The translations under genes were made by a program, and so were the position numbers. Of a DNA stretch of 29,021 bases, positions 7,056-15,048 are shown piece after piece (position 1 is the first letter of the stretch; each line of letters begins with the position of its first letter). Below the pieces are notes generated by a model. That model made no database searches. It was not told the DNA's origin and saw only the letters and a list, made by a program, of their open reading frames with translations. Origin of the DNA: Chloroflexota bacterium (GTDB lineage Bacteria > Chloroflexota > Limnocylindria > Limnocylindrales > CSP1-4); the NCBI GenBank assembly GCA_016875645.1, contig VGPE01000004.1:1-29021 (forward strand), written 5' to 3'.

Positions 7056-8857
7056 CCGACCGGATCGAGATGCGGGGCCCGACCCTGGAGCTGCGGCTGC
7101 CCGACGACGCCCTCGCCGCCTATCGCGACACGCTGGCGCGTGCAACGAACGAACGCTGGGTCGAGCGGCTGTACGCCCGTGATGCGAGCCTCTGGAGCAC
7201 CGACGACCGCGTCCAGGCTGCGATCGACGAGCGCCTGGGCTGGCTGGACGCCCCCGAGCACTTCGCCGGCCACATCGCCGCGCTCGAGGGCTTCGGCGAG
7301 GGCGTCCGCGAGGCCGGCTTCACCGCCGTGGTCGTGGCGGGCATGGGCGGCAGCAGTCTGGCGCCGGACGTGCTGAACCGGACCTTCGGCTCCGCACCGG
7401 ACTGGCTCACGCTGCGGATCCTCGATTCGACTGACCCGGCGGCCATCGCCGCCACGGTGGACGACCTGGATCCCCTGGCGACGCTGGTGATCGTGGCGTC
7501 CAAGTCCGGCACCACCGTGGAGGCGCTCGCGTTCCAGGCTGACGCGTGGGAGCGGATCGCGGGGGCCCTTGCCGCCAACGACGCCAGCGACCAGTCGCCC
7601 GGCCAATTCATGGTCGCCGTCACCGACCCCGGCCGGAGCCTCGAGGCGATCCCCCACCACGATGAACTGCGCGAGGTGTTCCTCAACCCGTCCGACATCG
7701 GCGGGCGCTACTCGGCGCTCACCGACGTCGGGCTGGTGCCGGCGTCGTTGATCGGCCTCGACCTCGACGCGCTGCTGGGTTCCGCCGCGGCGATGAGTGC
7801 CCGGTGCCGCTCGGACGCGGCCGAGGGCAACCCGGGCGTCGCCCTCGGGCTCGCGATCGGAGCGCTCGCTCGCATGGGCCGCGACAAGCTCACCTTCCTC
7901 GCCGACCCCGAGATCGCCTCCTTCGGCGCGTGGGTCGAGCAACTGGTCGCCGAGAGCACGGGCAAGCACGGCGTCGGCATCGTGCCCGTTGATGGCGAGC
8001 CGCTCGCCGCGGCCGACCGATACGGACCCGATCGGGTGTTCGTCCGGCTCGCCCTCGAGGGCTCGGCCACTGAGGACCCGGGGGCCGCGGGGCGTGCGCC
8101 CACCGCGGACGGCCTCGCTGCCGCCCTCGAGTCGCTCGGGCACCCCGTCCTCCGGATCAGCCTGCCCGACCCCATGGACCTCGGCGCGGAGTTCTACCGC
8201 TGGCAGGTTGCCACCGCGATCGCGGGCGCGGTCCTGGGCATCGACCCCTTCGACCAGCCCAACGTGGAGGAGGCCAAGGAGGAGACGCGCCGCCTGCTCG
8301 ACGCCCGGTTCGGGGCGGGTGAGCCGGCCGCAGACCTGACGGCGGGCTCTATTGCCGCGACCGGCGCCGTCACCCTGTTCGGCGATGCGCCGCTGCGGCT
8401 CAGCTCCGGCGACGGTTCGGCGGAGGGCGAACTCCGCCGCCACCTCGCCCGGATCCGTCCGACGAGCTACCTCGGCCTCCAGGCGTTCATCGGTCCGACG
8501 GCCGAGCGCGACGAGGCGCTGGCGCGGGTCCGCACGCTGCTGCGCGATGCAACGAGCCGGCCAACGACGCTGGGCTACGGGCCGCGATTCCTGCACTCGA
8601 CCGGCCAGCTGCACAAGGGCGGGCCGGCGATCGGGTGGTTCCTGCAGCTCACGGCGGACCATCCGAACGACCGGGCCATCCCGGGCTGGCCGTACACGTT
8701 CGGGGAGCTCATCGACGCCCAGGCGGCGGGCGACCTGCGGACGCTCGAGCACCACGACCTGCCGGTCCTGCGGATCCACCTCGGCGCCGACGTTGACGCG
8801 GGCCTCGGCGAGCTCGAGCGCCTGCTCGCGAGCGCGCTGCCGGAGGTCGTTCGATGA
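7052..8857 (+). CDS. pgi: Glucose-6-phosphate isomerase of the transaldolase-fusion (Tal-Pgi) type, standalone
   Basis: Interconverts glucose-6-P and fructose-6-P, recycling fructose-6-P from transketolase into the oxidative branch. It is 601 aa with two SIS sugar-phosphate folds: MGGSSLAPDVL (about 98-108), SKSGTTVEA (150-158) and the C-terminal active-site block HSTGQLHKGGP (515-525). That last block and the ITAD-like ending match the Pgi half of bifunctional transaldolase/Pgi proteins rather than the classical 550-aa Pgi. No transaldolase domain is attached: the N-terminus is a short linker-like stretch (ELRLPDDALAAYRDTLARAT) and rpiB lies immediately upstream. Its ATG overlaps the rpiB stop and its own stop overlaps gnd (both ATGA). 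Function is confident; the evolutionary split from Tal is my inference. Confidence 0.93.
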   Translation: MTDRIEMRGPTLELRLPDDALAAYRDTLARATNERWVERLYARDASLWSTDDRVQAAIDERLGWLDAPEHFAGHIAALEGFGEGVREAGFTAVVVAGMGGSSLAPDVLNRTFGSAPDWLTLRILDSTDPAAIAATVDDLDPLATLVIVASKSGTTVEALAFQADAWERIAGALAANDASDQSPGQFMVAVTDPGRSLEAIPHHDELREVFLNPSDIGGRYSALTDVGLVPASLIGLDLDALLGSAAAMSARCRSDAAEGNPGVALGLAIGALARMGRDKLTFLADPEIASFGAWVEQLVAESTGKHGVGIVPVDGEPLAAADRYGPDRVFVRLALEGSATEDPGAAGRAPTADGLAAALESLGHPVLRISLPDPMDLGAEFYRWQVATAIAGAVLGIDPFDQPNVEEAKEETRRLLDARFGAGEPAADLTAGSIAATGAVTLFGDAPLRLSSGDGSAEGELRRHLARIRPTSYLGLQAFIGPTAERDEALARVRTLLRDATSRPTTLGYGPRFLHSTGQLHKGGPAIGWFLQLTADHPNDRAIPGWPYTFGELIDAQAAGDLRTLEHHDLPVLRIHLGADVDAGLGELERLLASALPEVVR

Positions 8858-9750
8858 GGATCGGATTCATCGGGCTTGGGCGGATGGGGGCGAACATGGT
8901 CCGCCGCCTTCTGCGCGACGGGCACGAGATCGTGGCCTACAACCGCACCCCGGAGAAAACCCACGAGATCGCCGCCGAAGGCGCCGAGCCGGCCTTCTCG
9001 GTGGAGGAGCTGGTCGCGAGGCTCCAGAAGCCGCGCGCCGTCTGGATCATGGTCCCCGCGGGCGACGCGACCGAGGCCCAGATCCACGAGCTCATGGAGC
9101 ACCTGGAGCCCGGTGACACCATCATCGACGGGGGCAACACCAACTTCCACGACGACCAGCGCCGCCAGCCACTGCTCAAGGCCCAGGGCGTCCACTACGT
9201 CGACGCGGGCGTGTCGGGCGGGATCTGGGGTCTCGCCAACGGGTACTGCCTGATGGTCGGCGGCGAGCCGGAGCCGGTGTCGCGGCTCGAGCCCGCGTTC
9301 CGTTCGCTGGCGCCCGAAGGAGGCTACCTCCACGTCGGCGGCCCTGGCTCCGGGCACTACGTGAAGATGGTTCACAACGGGATCGAATACGGAATGATGC
9401 AGGCCTACGCCGAGGGCTTCGAGGTCATGCACGCGAGCGACTACACGCTGGACCTCGCCGCGATTGCCGGCCTCTGGAACCACGGATCCGTGGTGCGCTC
9501 GTGGCTGCTGGAGCTTGCCCAACGCGCGCTCGCGCCGGACCAGGACCTGACCCACCTCAAGGGTTGGGTGGCCGATTCGGGCGAGGGTCGGTGGACGGTG
9601 CAGGAAGCAATCGATCGCGACGTGCCGGCCCCGGTGATCACGCTCTCGCTCCTGATGCGCCTGCGGTCCCGCCAGGACGACAGCTACGGCGCCAAGGTCC
9701 TCGCCGCGCTCCGCAACGAATTCGGTGGGCACGCGGTTCGCAGCGAGTAG
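8854..9750 (+). CDS. gnd: 6-phosphogluconate dehydrogenase, decarboxylating (short form)
   Basis: Oxidatively decarboxylates 6-phosphogluconate to ribulose-5-P. The 298-aa length marks the short GndA/YqeC-type enzyme rather than the 470-aa form. It has a Rossmann motif MRIGFIGLGRMGANMVRRLL, the substrate loop DAGVSGGIWGLANGYCLMVG and the catalytic segment GHYVKMVHNGIEYG with Lys171, Asn175 and Glu178, which keep the spacing of the well-studied sheep enzyme (183/187/190). Residues after the second strand read YNRTPEK. The Arg there resembles NADP-binding enzymes, whereas many short forms prefer NAD, so cofactor choice is open. Starts inside the pgi stop; a 6-base gap separates it from zwf. Confidence 0.95.
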   Translation: MRIGFIGLGRMGANMVRRLLRDGHEIVAYNRTPEKTHEIAAEGAEPAFSVEELVARLQKPRAVWIMVPAGDATEAQIHELMEHLEPGDTIIDGGNTNFHDDQRRQPLLKAQGVHYVDAGVSGGIWGLANGYCLMVGGEPEPVSRLEPAFRSLAPEGGYLHVGGPGSGHYVKMVHNGIEYGMMQAYAEGFEVMHASDYTLDLAAIAGLWNHGSVVRSWLLELAQRALAPDQDLTHLKGWVADSGEGRWTVQEAIDRDVPAPVITLSLLMRLRSRQDDSYGAKVLAALRNEFGGHAVRSE

Positions 9751-9756
9751 CCGGGC

Positions 9757-11481
9757 GTGGCAGGCGGCGAGCGGTCCGATGGACGACCGAAGTCGACGCC
9801 GCAGCCCGCGCCCGACCCCGAGGTCACGGAGCCGGCCCTGCAGCCGGTGACCACTCCCGTGAAGCCCGCCCGCCGAGGCACCTCCCAGGGCGTCGCGCCC
9901 ATTCGCCAGCTTCGGCTGGCAGGCGCCGTCCGGCGCCGTCGCACGCGGGCGGAGCCCGTCAACCCGCTCCGCGAGGGTTTGCGCCTCGAGCGGATGCCGG
10001 ACCCGTCGCTCATGGTCCTGTTCGGGGCGACGGGCGACCTCTCCCACCGCAAGGTCATTCCCGCGCTGTACGAGCTCTGGCGCTCGAACCTGCTGCCGCA
10101 CGAGTTCCGGCTCGTGGCTGCCGCGCGCCGCCCGTACGAGGACGTGACGTTTCGCGCGGAGATGCGCGCCTCGGCCGAGAAGCATTCCCGCGTGCAGCCG
10201 TTTGACGACGGCGTCTGGTCCGATTTCGCCGCGCGGATGTCCTACGAGCGGGTGGATTTCGAGTCCCCCGCGGATTTCGACCGTCTGGCGGTTCGTCTCA
10301 AGGAGGTCGACGCGGAAGCCGGCGCGCGAGGCAACATGCTCTTCTACCTCGCCACGCAGGCGTCGGCGTTCCCGGTCATCGTGGCCCAGCTGGGCCGCGT
10401 CGGCCTTGACCACGAGACCCACGACGGCGGCTGGCGTCGGGTGGTGATCGAAAAGCCATTCGGCCACGACGTCGACTCGGCGATCCGGCTCAACCGCGAG
10501 GTCGGCAGGGTCTTCCGCGAATCCCAGGTATTCCGCATCGACCACTACCTGGGCAAGGAGATTGTCCGCAACCTGCTGGTCTTCCGCTTCGGCAACGGCA
10601 TCTTCGAGCCGATCTGGGATCGCCGCTACGTGGACCACGTGCAGATCACGGTCGCCGAGTCACTGGGCGTGGCCCAGCGTGGCGCGTTCTACGAGGAGAC
10701 CGGGGCCTCGCGCGACGTCCTCCAGAACCACCTGCTGCAATTGCTCACGCTCGTCGCGATGGAGCCGCCCGCCATGCTCAGCGCGGAGGCGCTGCGCGAC
10801 GAAAAGGTGAAGGTCCTGCGCGCGGTGGCACCGATGACACGCGACGAGGTGACCCGCAACGTGGTGCGCGGCCAATACGGGCCGGGCTGGATCGGCGAGG
10901 AGGAGGTGCCGGGCTATCGCTCCGAGCCGGAAGTCGACCCCGAGTCCGAGACGGAGACCTTCGTCGCAGCACGGCTCGAGATCGACCATTGGCGCTGGGC
11001 CGGCGTCCCGTTCTACCTGCGGACGGGCAAGCGCCTGGCCAAGCGGGCGACGGAGATTGCGATCCACTTCAAGCCGGTTCCCCATCGGCTGTTCGTCGGG
11101 TCGGCGACCGACCCGGAACCGAACCTGCTGGCGCTGCGGATCCAGCCCGACGAGGGCATCCTGCTGCGCTTCGTGGCCAAGGTGCCCGGCCTCGGGGTGG
11201 ACATCCGGGCGGTGAACATGGACTTCACCTACGGGTCGTCATTCGCGGTCGACTCGCCCGACGCGTACGAGACGCTGCTGCTGGACGCGCTCCTGGGCGA
11301 CGGGTCGCTGTTCACGCGCGCCGACGAAGTGGAGGAGGCGTGGCGCATCGTGACGCCCATCATCGACGCCTGGCTCGACGTGCCAGCACCCAGGTTCCCG
11401 GACTACGAGGCGGGATCCTGGGGACCGCGCGAGGCCGACGAGCTGATCGCTCGCGACGGCCGGCACTGGCGCCGGATCTGA
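9757..11481 (+). CDS. zwf: Glucose-6-phosphate 1-dehydrogenase
   Basis: First and committing step of the oxidative pentose-phosphate pathway: glucose-6-P plus NAD(P)+ to 6-phosphogluconolactone. Motifs: cofactor loop LFGATGDLSHRKVIPALY (about 88-105), the active-site signature FRIDHYLGKEIVRN (Asp262, His263, Lys267), KPFGHD, and the C-terminal RIQPDEGILLRF. With the GTG at 9757 the protein is 574 aa. The first 66 residues, rich in Pro, Arg and Thr, precede the normal family start NPLREGLRLER. No ribosome-binding site is seen at this GTG, and no other start between it and NPLREG is better supported than the GTGs at about 9847 and 9859. The last base of its stop is the first of the opcA ATG (TGATG). 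Confidence 0.96.
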   Translation: MAGGERSDGRPKSTPQPAPDPEVTEPALQPVTTPVKPARRGTSQGVAPIRQLRLAGAVRRRRTRAEPVNPLREGLRLERMPDPSLMVLFGATGDLSHRKVIPALYELWRSNLLPHEFRLVAAARRPYEDVTFRAEMRASAEKHSRVQPFDDGVWSDFAARMSYERVDFESPADFDRLAVRLKEVDAEAGARGNMLFYLATQASAFPVIVAQLGRVGLDHETHDGGWRRVVIEKPFGHDVDSAIRLNREVGRVFRESQVFRIDHYLGKEIVRNLLVFRFGNGIFEPIWDRRYVDHVQITVAESLGVAQRGAFYEETGASRDVLQNHLLQLLTLVAMEPPAMLSAEALRDEKVKVLRAVAPMTRDEVTRNVVRGQYGPGWIGEEEVPGYRSEPEVDPESETETFVAARLEIDHWRWAGVPFYLRTGKRLAKRATEIAIHFKPVPHRLFVGSATDPEPNLLALRIQPDEGILLRFVAKVPGLGVDIRAVNMDFTYGSSFAVDSPDAYETLLLDALLGDGSLFTRADEVEEAWRIVTPIIDAWLDVPAPRFPDYEAGSWGPREADELIARDGRHWRRI

Positions 11482-12842
11482 TGGGCACCCGAATGAACCA
11501 GGGCGGGAAGGCCATCACCGCGCCGGACCTCGCCAGCGGCGCGCCCAGCCCACCGGATTCGGGCCGAACTGCGCGGATTCGCTGGACATCGCGGGCGCGA
11601 TCCATCGCGGACCTCGAGCGGGAGCTGGCGCGGATGTGGGCGGTGGATGCCGCACCCGCCGGACGGAGCGCGGGAGCGGTGAGCGCCGCGGGCGCCGTCG
11701 GCTTCCCCGACCACGAGGCGCATGTCCAGGCCCGCACGAGCGTGCTCAGCCTGGTGGTCGTGGCCCGGAGCCCCGAGACCGGCCAGCGAGCGGCGGCCAC
11801 GATCTCCCGCCTAAGCGGCCGCCACCCGTCGCGCACGATCGTGCTGTCCCCGGCTGATCCCGATGGCCCGCGCTGGGTGGACGCGCAACTCCAGGCAGTC
11901 TGCCTGGTTCCCGACGATGGCGGCCACCAGACGTGCACCGAGGTCATCTACCTGACCGCCGGTGGCGACACGGGCCGCCATCTCGACTCGCTGGTTTCGC
12001 CGCTGTTGATCCACGATCTGCCCGTGGCGACCTGGTGGCCGGAGGACGTCCCGTTCACGGCGCGCCAGACCCGCGACCTGATCGAGATGTCGGACCGGTT
12101 CATCGTGGACGGCTCCACCTGGAGCGCCAGTGGCCGAGACCGCCTCGGTCACCTGGCTGACATCTGCGGCCCGAGGCTGGCGGTCTGCGACTTCGGGCTG
12201 ATGCGCCAGTCGCGCTGGCGCGAGTCGATCGCGTCGACGTTCGACATGCCGGGTTACCTGCCGTACCTGCGATCGGTGCGGCGGATCGCCGTCACGTACG
12301 GGACGCACGACGAGACCGGCGACCCCGAGGGCACGAATATCGTGAAGCCGGTCTACCAGGTTGCCTGGCTTGCTTCGCGGCTCGGGATGCGTGTCGTGCG
12401 GCCGCTGCGCCCCGCCGAGCCGCGCACGGCGCAATCCACGGGCGCTGGACTGGCGAATTCGGCCGGCCGGCCGGGCCCCCAGCAGGCTCAGGGCGGCTTC
12501 GACGCCCGGCTTCGGCTGGGCCAGGGCGATGTGGATGTCGTCCTGCGACCGCGAACCTCGACGATGCCGGGCGGCACGACGCTGCGCGTGGAGCTGCTCT
12601 GCGTCCGGCGCGGCTCCGAATTGCGGGCCGATGTCACCGCCGAGGCCGAGACGGTCCACGTGCGCGTCTGGCAGGACGGCGTGGAGGCCATGGAACGCCG
12701 GTACCACGCGCCGCGTCGCACCGACATCGACCTGCTGGCCGAGACGATCGAACGTACCGGTCCTGATCCGGTTGCAACCGAGACGATCCGCATGGCCGCC
12801 GCCCTGGTCGCGAGTGGCAACGACCACGAGAACCCCCGATGA
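11481..12842 (+). CDS. opcA: Glucose-6-phosphate dehydrogenase assembly protein OpcA
   Basis: OpcA is the partner or allosteric activator of G6PDH in cyanobacteria and actinobacteria, known there to tune Zwf activity and redox control. The 453-aa protein carries the family pattern: SVLSLVVVARSPETG, TCTEVIYLTAGGD, HLDSLVSPLLIHDLPVATWWPEDVPF, ADICGPRLAVCDFGLMRQSRWRE and the C-terminal GTTLRVELLCVRR. Its direct fusion into the zwf-opcA-pgl order supports the assignment. The start ATG overlaps the zwf stop by one base; an ATG four codons on (11493) is also possible. The first 45 residues look disordered. Cys residues in CTEV, DICGPRLAVCD and LLCVRR could allow redox sensing, as proposed for cyanobacterial OpcA, but that is only an inference here. 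Confidence 0.93.
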   Translation: MGTRMNQGGKAITAPDLASGAPSPPDSGRTARIRWTSRARSIADLERELARMWAVDAAPAGRSAGAVSAAGAVGFPDHEAHVQARTSVLSLVVVARSPETGQRAAATISRLSGRHPSRTIVLSPADPDGPRWVDAQLQAVCLVPDDGGHQTCTEVIYLTAGGDTGRHLDSLVSPLLIHDLPVATWWPEDVPFTARQTRDLIEMSDRFIVDGSTWSASGRDRLGHLADICGPRLAVCDFGLMRQSRWRESIASTFDMPGYLPYLRSVRRIAVTYGTHDETGDPEGTNIVKPVYQVAWLASRLGMRVVRPLRPAEPRTAQSTGAGLANSAGRPGPQQAQGGFDARLRLGQGDVDVVLRPRTSTMPGGTTLRVELLCVRRGSELRADVTAEAETVHVRVWQDGVEAMERRYHAPRRTDIDLLAETIERTGPDPVATETIRMAAALVASGNDHENPR

Positions 12843-13705
12843 GCGATTCCGTGGCCGCCGGGACCTCCGGCACTGAACCCACGCTGATCGTCCTGCCGGA
12901 CCCCGAATCAGTCGCGGCGGCGGCGGCCGGCCTCGTCGCGGAGACGCTCCATGCGGCGGGCATGGCGCACGGTCGGGTCGACTTCGCGACCACCGGCGGC
13001 TCGACCCCGGTGGCGATCTACCCGCACCTCGCACGCGATCCATTGCGGGCGCTCGTGCCGTGGGAGAGGCTCCGCCTCTGGTGGTCCGACGACCGGTTCG
13101 TGCCGCGGGATCACCCGCTTTCGAACGTCCAGCCCGCCGAGTCGGTCCTGTTGCGCGTCGCCGCGTGGTCCGGTGAGTCCGGCCAGGGAGTGCAGGGCGA
13201 CGACATTGACGCCGGGCTGACCGAGGGCGTGTGGCTCTCGCCCGACACGATTCACCCGTTCCCCTGCACGGAGGCGATCGCGCGCGGCGTCGGGCCGCAG
13301 TGGTGTGCCGCCACGTACGACGCGCTGCTGCGCGCAGCCGGTCCCAGGCAAGCTGGCGACTGGCCGGTCTTCGACCTCATGCTGCTGGGCCTGGGGCCGG
13401 ATGGCCACATCATGTCGGTCTTCCCGGGCAGCGACACGTTCGATTCGCCGGCGTGGGCCGCCGCCGTCCCCGCGCCGACGCACGTCGAGCCGCATCTGCC
13501 CCGCGTGACCCTGACGCCCGGGGTCCTGCGCGCGGCCGAGCGTGTGCTGGTGGTGACAACAGGGGCCGCCAAGGCCGACGTGGTCGCGCGGATCTTCGCC
13601 GACCGGGCGGACGAGCGGGCCCTGCCGGGACGGCTTGCGCGACGGCGCGGGGCGACATGGATCCTTGACGAGGCGGCAGCCGCGGGGCTGGCCCGGCGTC
13701 AATGA
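12839..13705 (+). CDS. pgl: 6-phosphogluconolactonase (Pgl/DevB type)
   Basis: Hydrolyses 6-phosphogluconolactone made by Zwf to 6-phosphogluconate. The 288-aa protein belongs to the NagB-like sugar-phosphate isomerase/lactonase fold: FATTGGSTPVAIYPHL (phosphate loop), LRLWWSDDRFVPRDHPLSN and the signature GLGPDGHIMSVFPGSDTF with His190. A 25-residue insertion (WSGESGQGVQGDDIDAGLTE) lies between the two halves and makes the protein slightly longer than the usual 230-260 aa. The ATG overlaps the opcA stop (ATGA), completing the oxidative branch in one transcript. It is the last gene of the overlapping run; three hairpins follow the stop directly. Confidence 0.95.
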   Translation: MSDSVAAGTSGTEPTLIVLPDPESVAAAAAGLVAETLHAAGMAHGRVDFATTGGSTPVAIYPHLARDPLRALVPWERLRLWWSDDRFVPRDHPLSNVQPAESVLLRVAAWSGESGQGVQGDDIDAGLTEGVWLSPDTIHPFPCTEAIARGVGPQWCAATYDALLRAAGPRQAGDWPVFDLMLLGLGPDGHIMSVFPGSDTFDSPAWAAAVPAPTHVEPHLPRVTLTPGVLRAAERVLVVTTGAAKADVVARIFADRADERALPGRLARRRGATWILDEAAAAGLARRQ

Positions 13706-13707
13706 CG

Positions 13708-13751
13708 CGTTCGCCGAACGATGCGCTCTGGCGCACGGATCGCCGCGATCC
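13708..13751 (+). terminator. Array of three adjacent hairpins after pgl
   Basis: CGTTC-GCC-GAACG (13708-13720), TGCGC-TCTG-GCGCA (13722-13735) and GGATCG-CCG-CGATCC (13737-13751) are each perfect and separated by a single base. They begin two bases after the pgl stop and are not followed by a T-run, so the likely roles are 3'-end protection, Rho-linked termination or processing of the pentose-phosphate operon mRNA. Confidence 0.5.
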
Positions 13752-13821
13752 ACGGCCCAGCTGACCTGGAACCGATCGCCCCCGACGAGCGCGCGACGCT
13801 CGCCAGCCGGGCTGCGGCGGA

Positions 13822-13850
13822 CGGACAGGGGACGGCGCGGCGACTACCAT
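13822..13850 (+). promoter_or_regulatory. Putative leaderless promoter of gltA
   Basis: CGGACA (13822-13827) and TACCAT (13845-13850) are separated by exactly 17 bases, each matching consensus at 4 of 6 positions. The ATG of gltA begins 8 bases after the -10 box, so the mRNA would start at the initiation codon. No Shine-Dalgarno sequence is visible. Confidence 0.45.
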
Positions 13851-13857
13851 CGGGCGC

Positions 13858-15048
13858 ATGACCGACACCACGCATCCAGCGGGTTCGACCGGCGCCGCAG
13901 CCGGCTCCGGCGCCACCGCGACGGCTTCCATTTCGACCGCATTCCCACCGCCCGCCGATGAGCGCCCATATTCGCCCGGCCTCGAGGGCGTCGTCGCCGC
14001 GGAGAGCTCGATCGGGCTGGTCGACGGCAAGAACGGCCGCCTTCTCTACCGTGGCTACCCGATCGGCCAGCTGGTGGACCGCGGCACGTACGCCCAGGTC
14101 GCGGAGCTGCTCTGGACGGGCGAGTGGCGCACCGACGCCGAGCTCCACCCGAGCCCCATCTCGGCGGGCGTGGTGACGGCCCTGCGGCAGTTGCCACGGA
14201 CAGCCAGCCCGATGGACGCGCTGCGGACCGCGGTGTCCGTCTGGGGTGCAGAGCAGAACCTGCCCTGGACGCCCACGGTCGACCAGGCGCGCGCGATCAC
14301 GTCGTTCTCACCCTCGGCGCTTGCCGCATTCGGCCGGCTTCGCAAGGGCCTCGAGCCGGTCGCCCCGGACACATCCCTGGACCTTGCCGGGGGCTTCCTC
14401 CAGCAGCTCACGGGCCGCGATCCGGATCGGGCGGCCGCCCGCGCGCTCGACGCGTATTTCATCGTGGGCGCCGAGCATGGCCTGAACGCCTCGACATTCA
14501 CGGCACGCGTCATCACCGGCACCCGCTCCGATCTCGCCAGTGCAGTCTGCGGTGCGATCGGCGCCCTCAAGGGACCGCTCCACGGCGGCGCCCCGTCGGA
14601 GGTCGTCAACCAGCTCCACCAGATCGGGTCCGCCGAGCGCGCCGAGTCGTGGGTGCGCGAGACCATCGGTCGCGGCGAGCGGATCATGGGTTTCGGCCAC
14701 CGCGTGTACCGTGCCTACGACCCACGCGCCGCCGCCCTGCGCCAGGTCGCCGAGGGCATGGCCGGCACGGCCGACTGGCTCCGCCTCGCGGTCCAGGTGG
14801 AGGACGTGGTCCTGCGCGTGCTGGCCGAGCTCAAGCCCGGGCGGATCCTCAAGACCAACGTCGAGTACTACGCGGCCGCGGTCCTCCAGGGCGTTGGCCT
14901 GGCGCCGGAGCTGTTCCCGGCCACGTTCGCCCTGGCGCGCCACGCGGGCTGGACCGCCCATTGCATCGAGCAGGCAGCCGCAAACAAGCTGATCCGGCCC
15001 GACATGCGCTACGTCGGGGCGCGCGACCGGGACCTGCCGGCCGCCTGA
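13858..15048 (+). CDS. gltA: Citrate synthase
   Basis: Condenses acetyl-CoA with oxaloacetate at the entry of the TCA cycle. A related 2-methylcitrate synthase activity cannot be excluded from sequence. Length is 396 aa, including about 38 low-complexity N-terminal residues before the core (GLEGVVAAESSIGLVDGK). Substrate and catalytic motifs: EHGLNASTFTAR (His207), GPLHGGAPSEV (His242) and GFGHRVYRAYDPRA (His281). The position of the third catalytic residue, Asp in E. coli (NVDFYSG), is Glu336 here (KTNVEYYAAAVLQ); spacing between the three matches the E. coli enzyme. It has its own promoter after the hairpin array rather than overlapping pgl. Its 3' end overlaps the convergent MFS gene by 40 bases. 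Confidence 0.92.
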   Translation: MTDTTHPAGSTGAAAGSGATATASISTAFPPPADERPYSPGLEGVVAAESSIGLVDGKNGRLLYRGYPIGQLVDRGTYAQVAELLWTGEWRTDAELHPSPISAGVVTALRQLPRTASPMDALRTAVSVWGAEQNLPWTPTVDQARAITSFSPSALAAFGRLRKGLEPVAPDTSLDLAGGFLQQLTGRDPDRAAARALDAYFIVGAEHGLNASTFTARVITGTRSDLASAVCGAIGALKGPLHGGAPSEVVNQLHQIGSAERAESWVRETIGRGERIMGFGHRVYRAYDPRAAALRQVAEGMAGTADWLRLAVQVEDVVLRVLAELKPGRILKTNVEYYAAAVLQGVGLAPELFPATFALARHAGWTAHCIEQAAANKLIRPDMRYVGARDRDLPAA

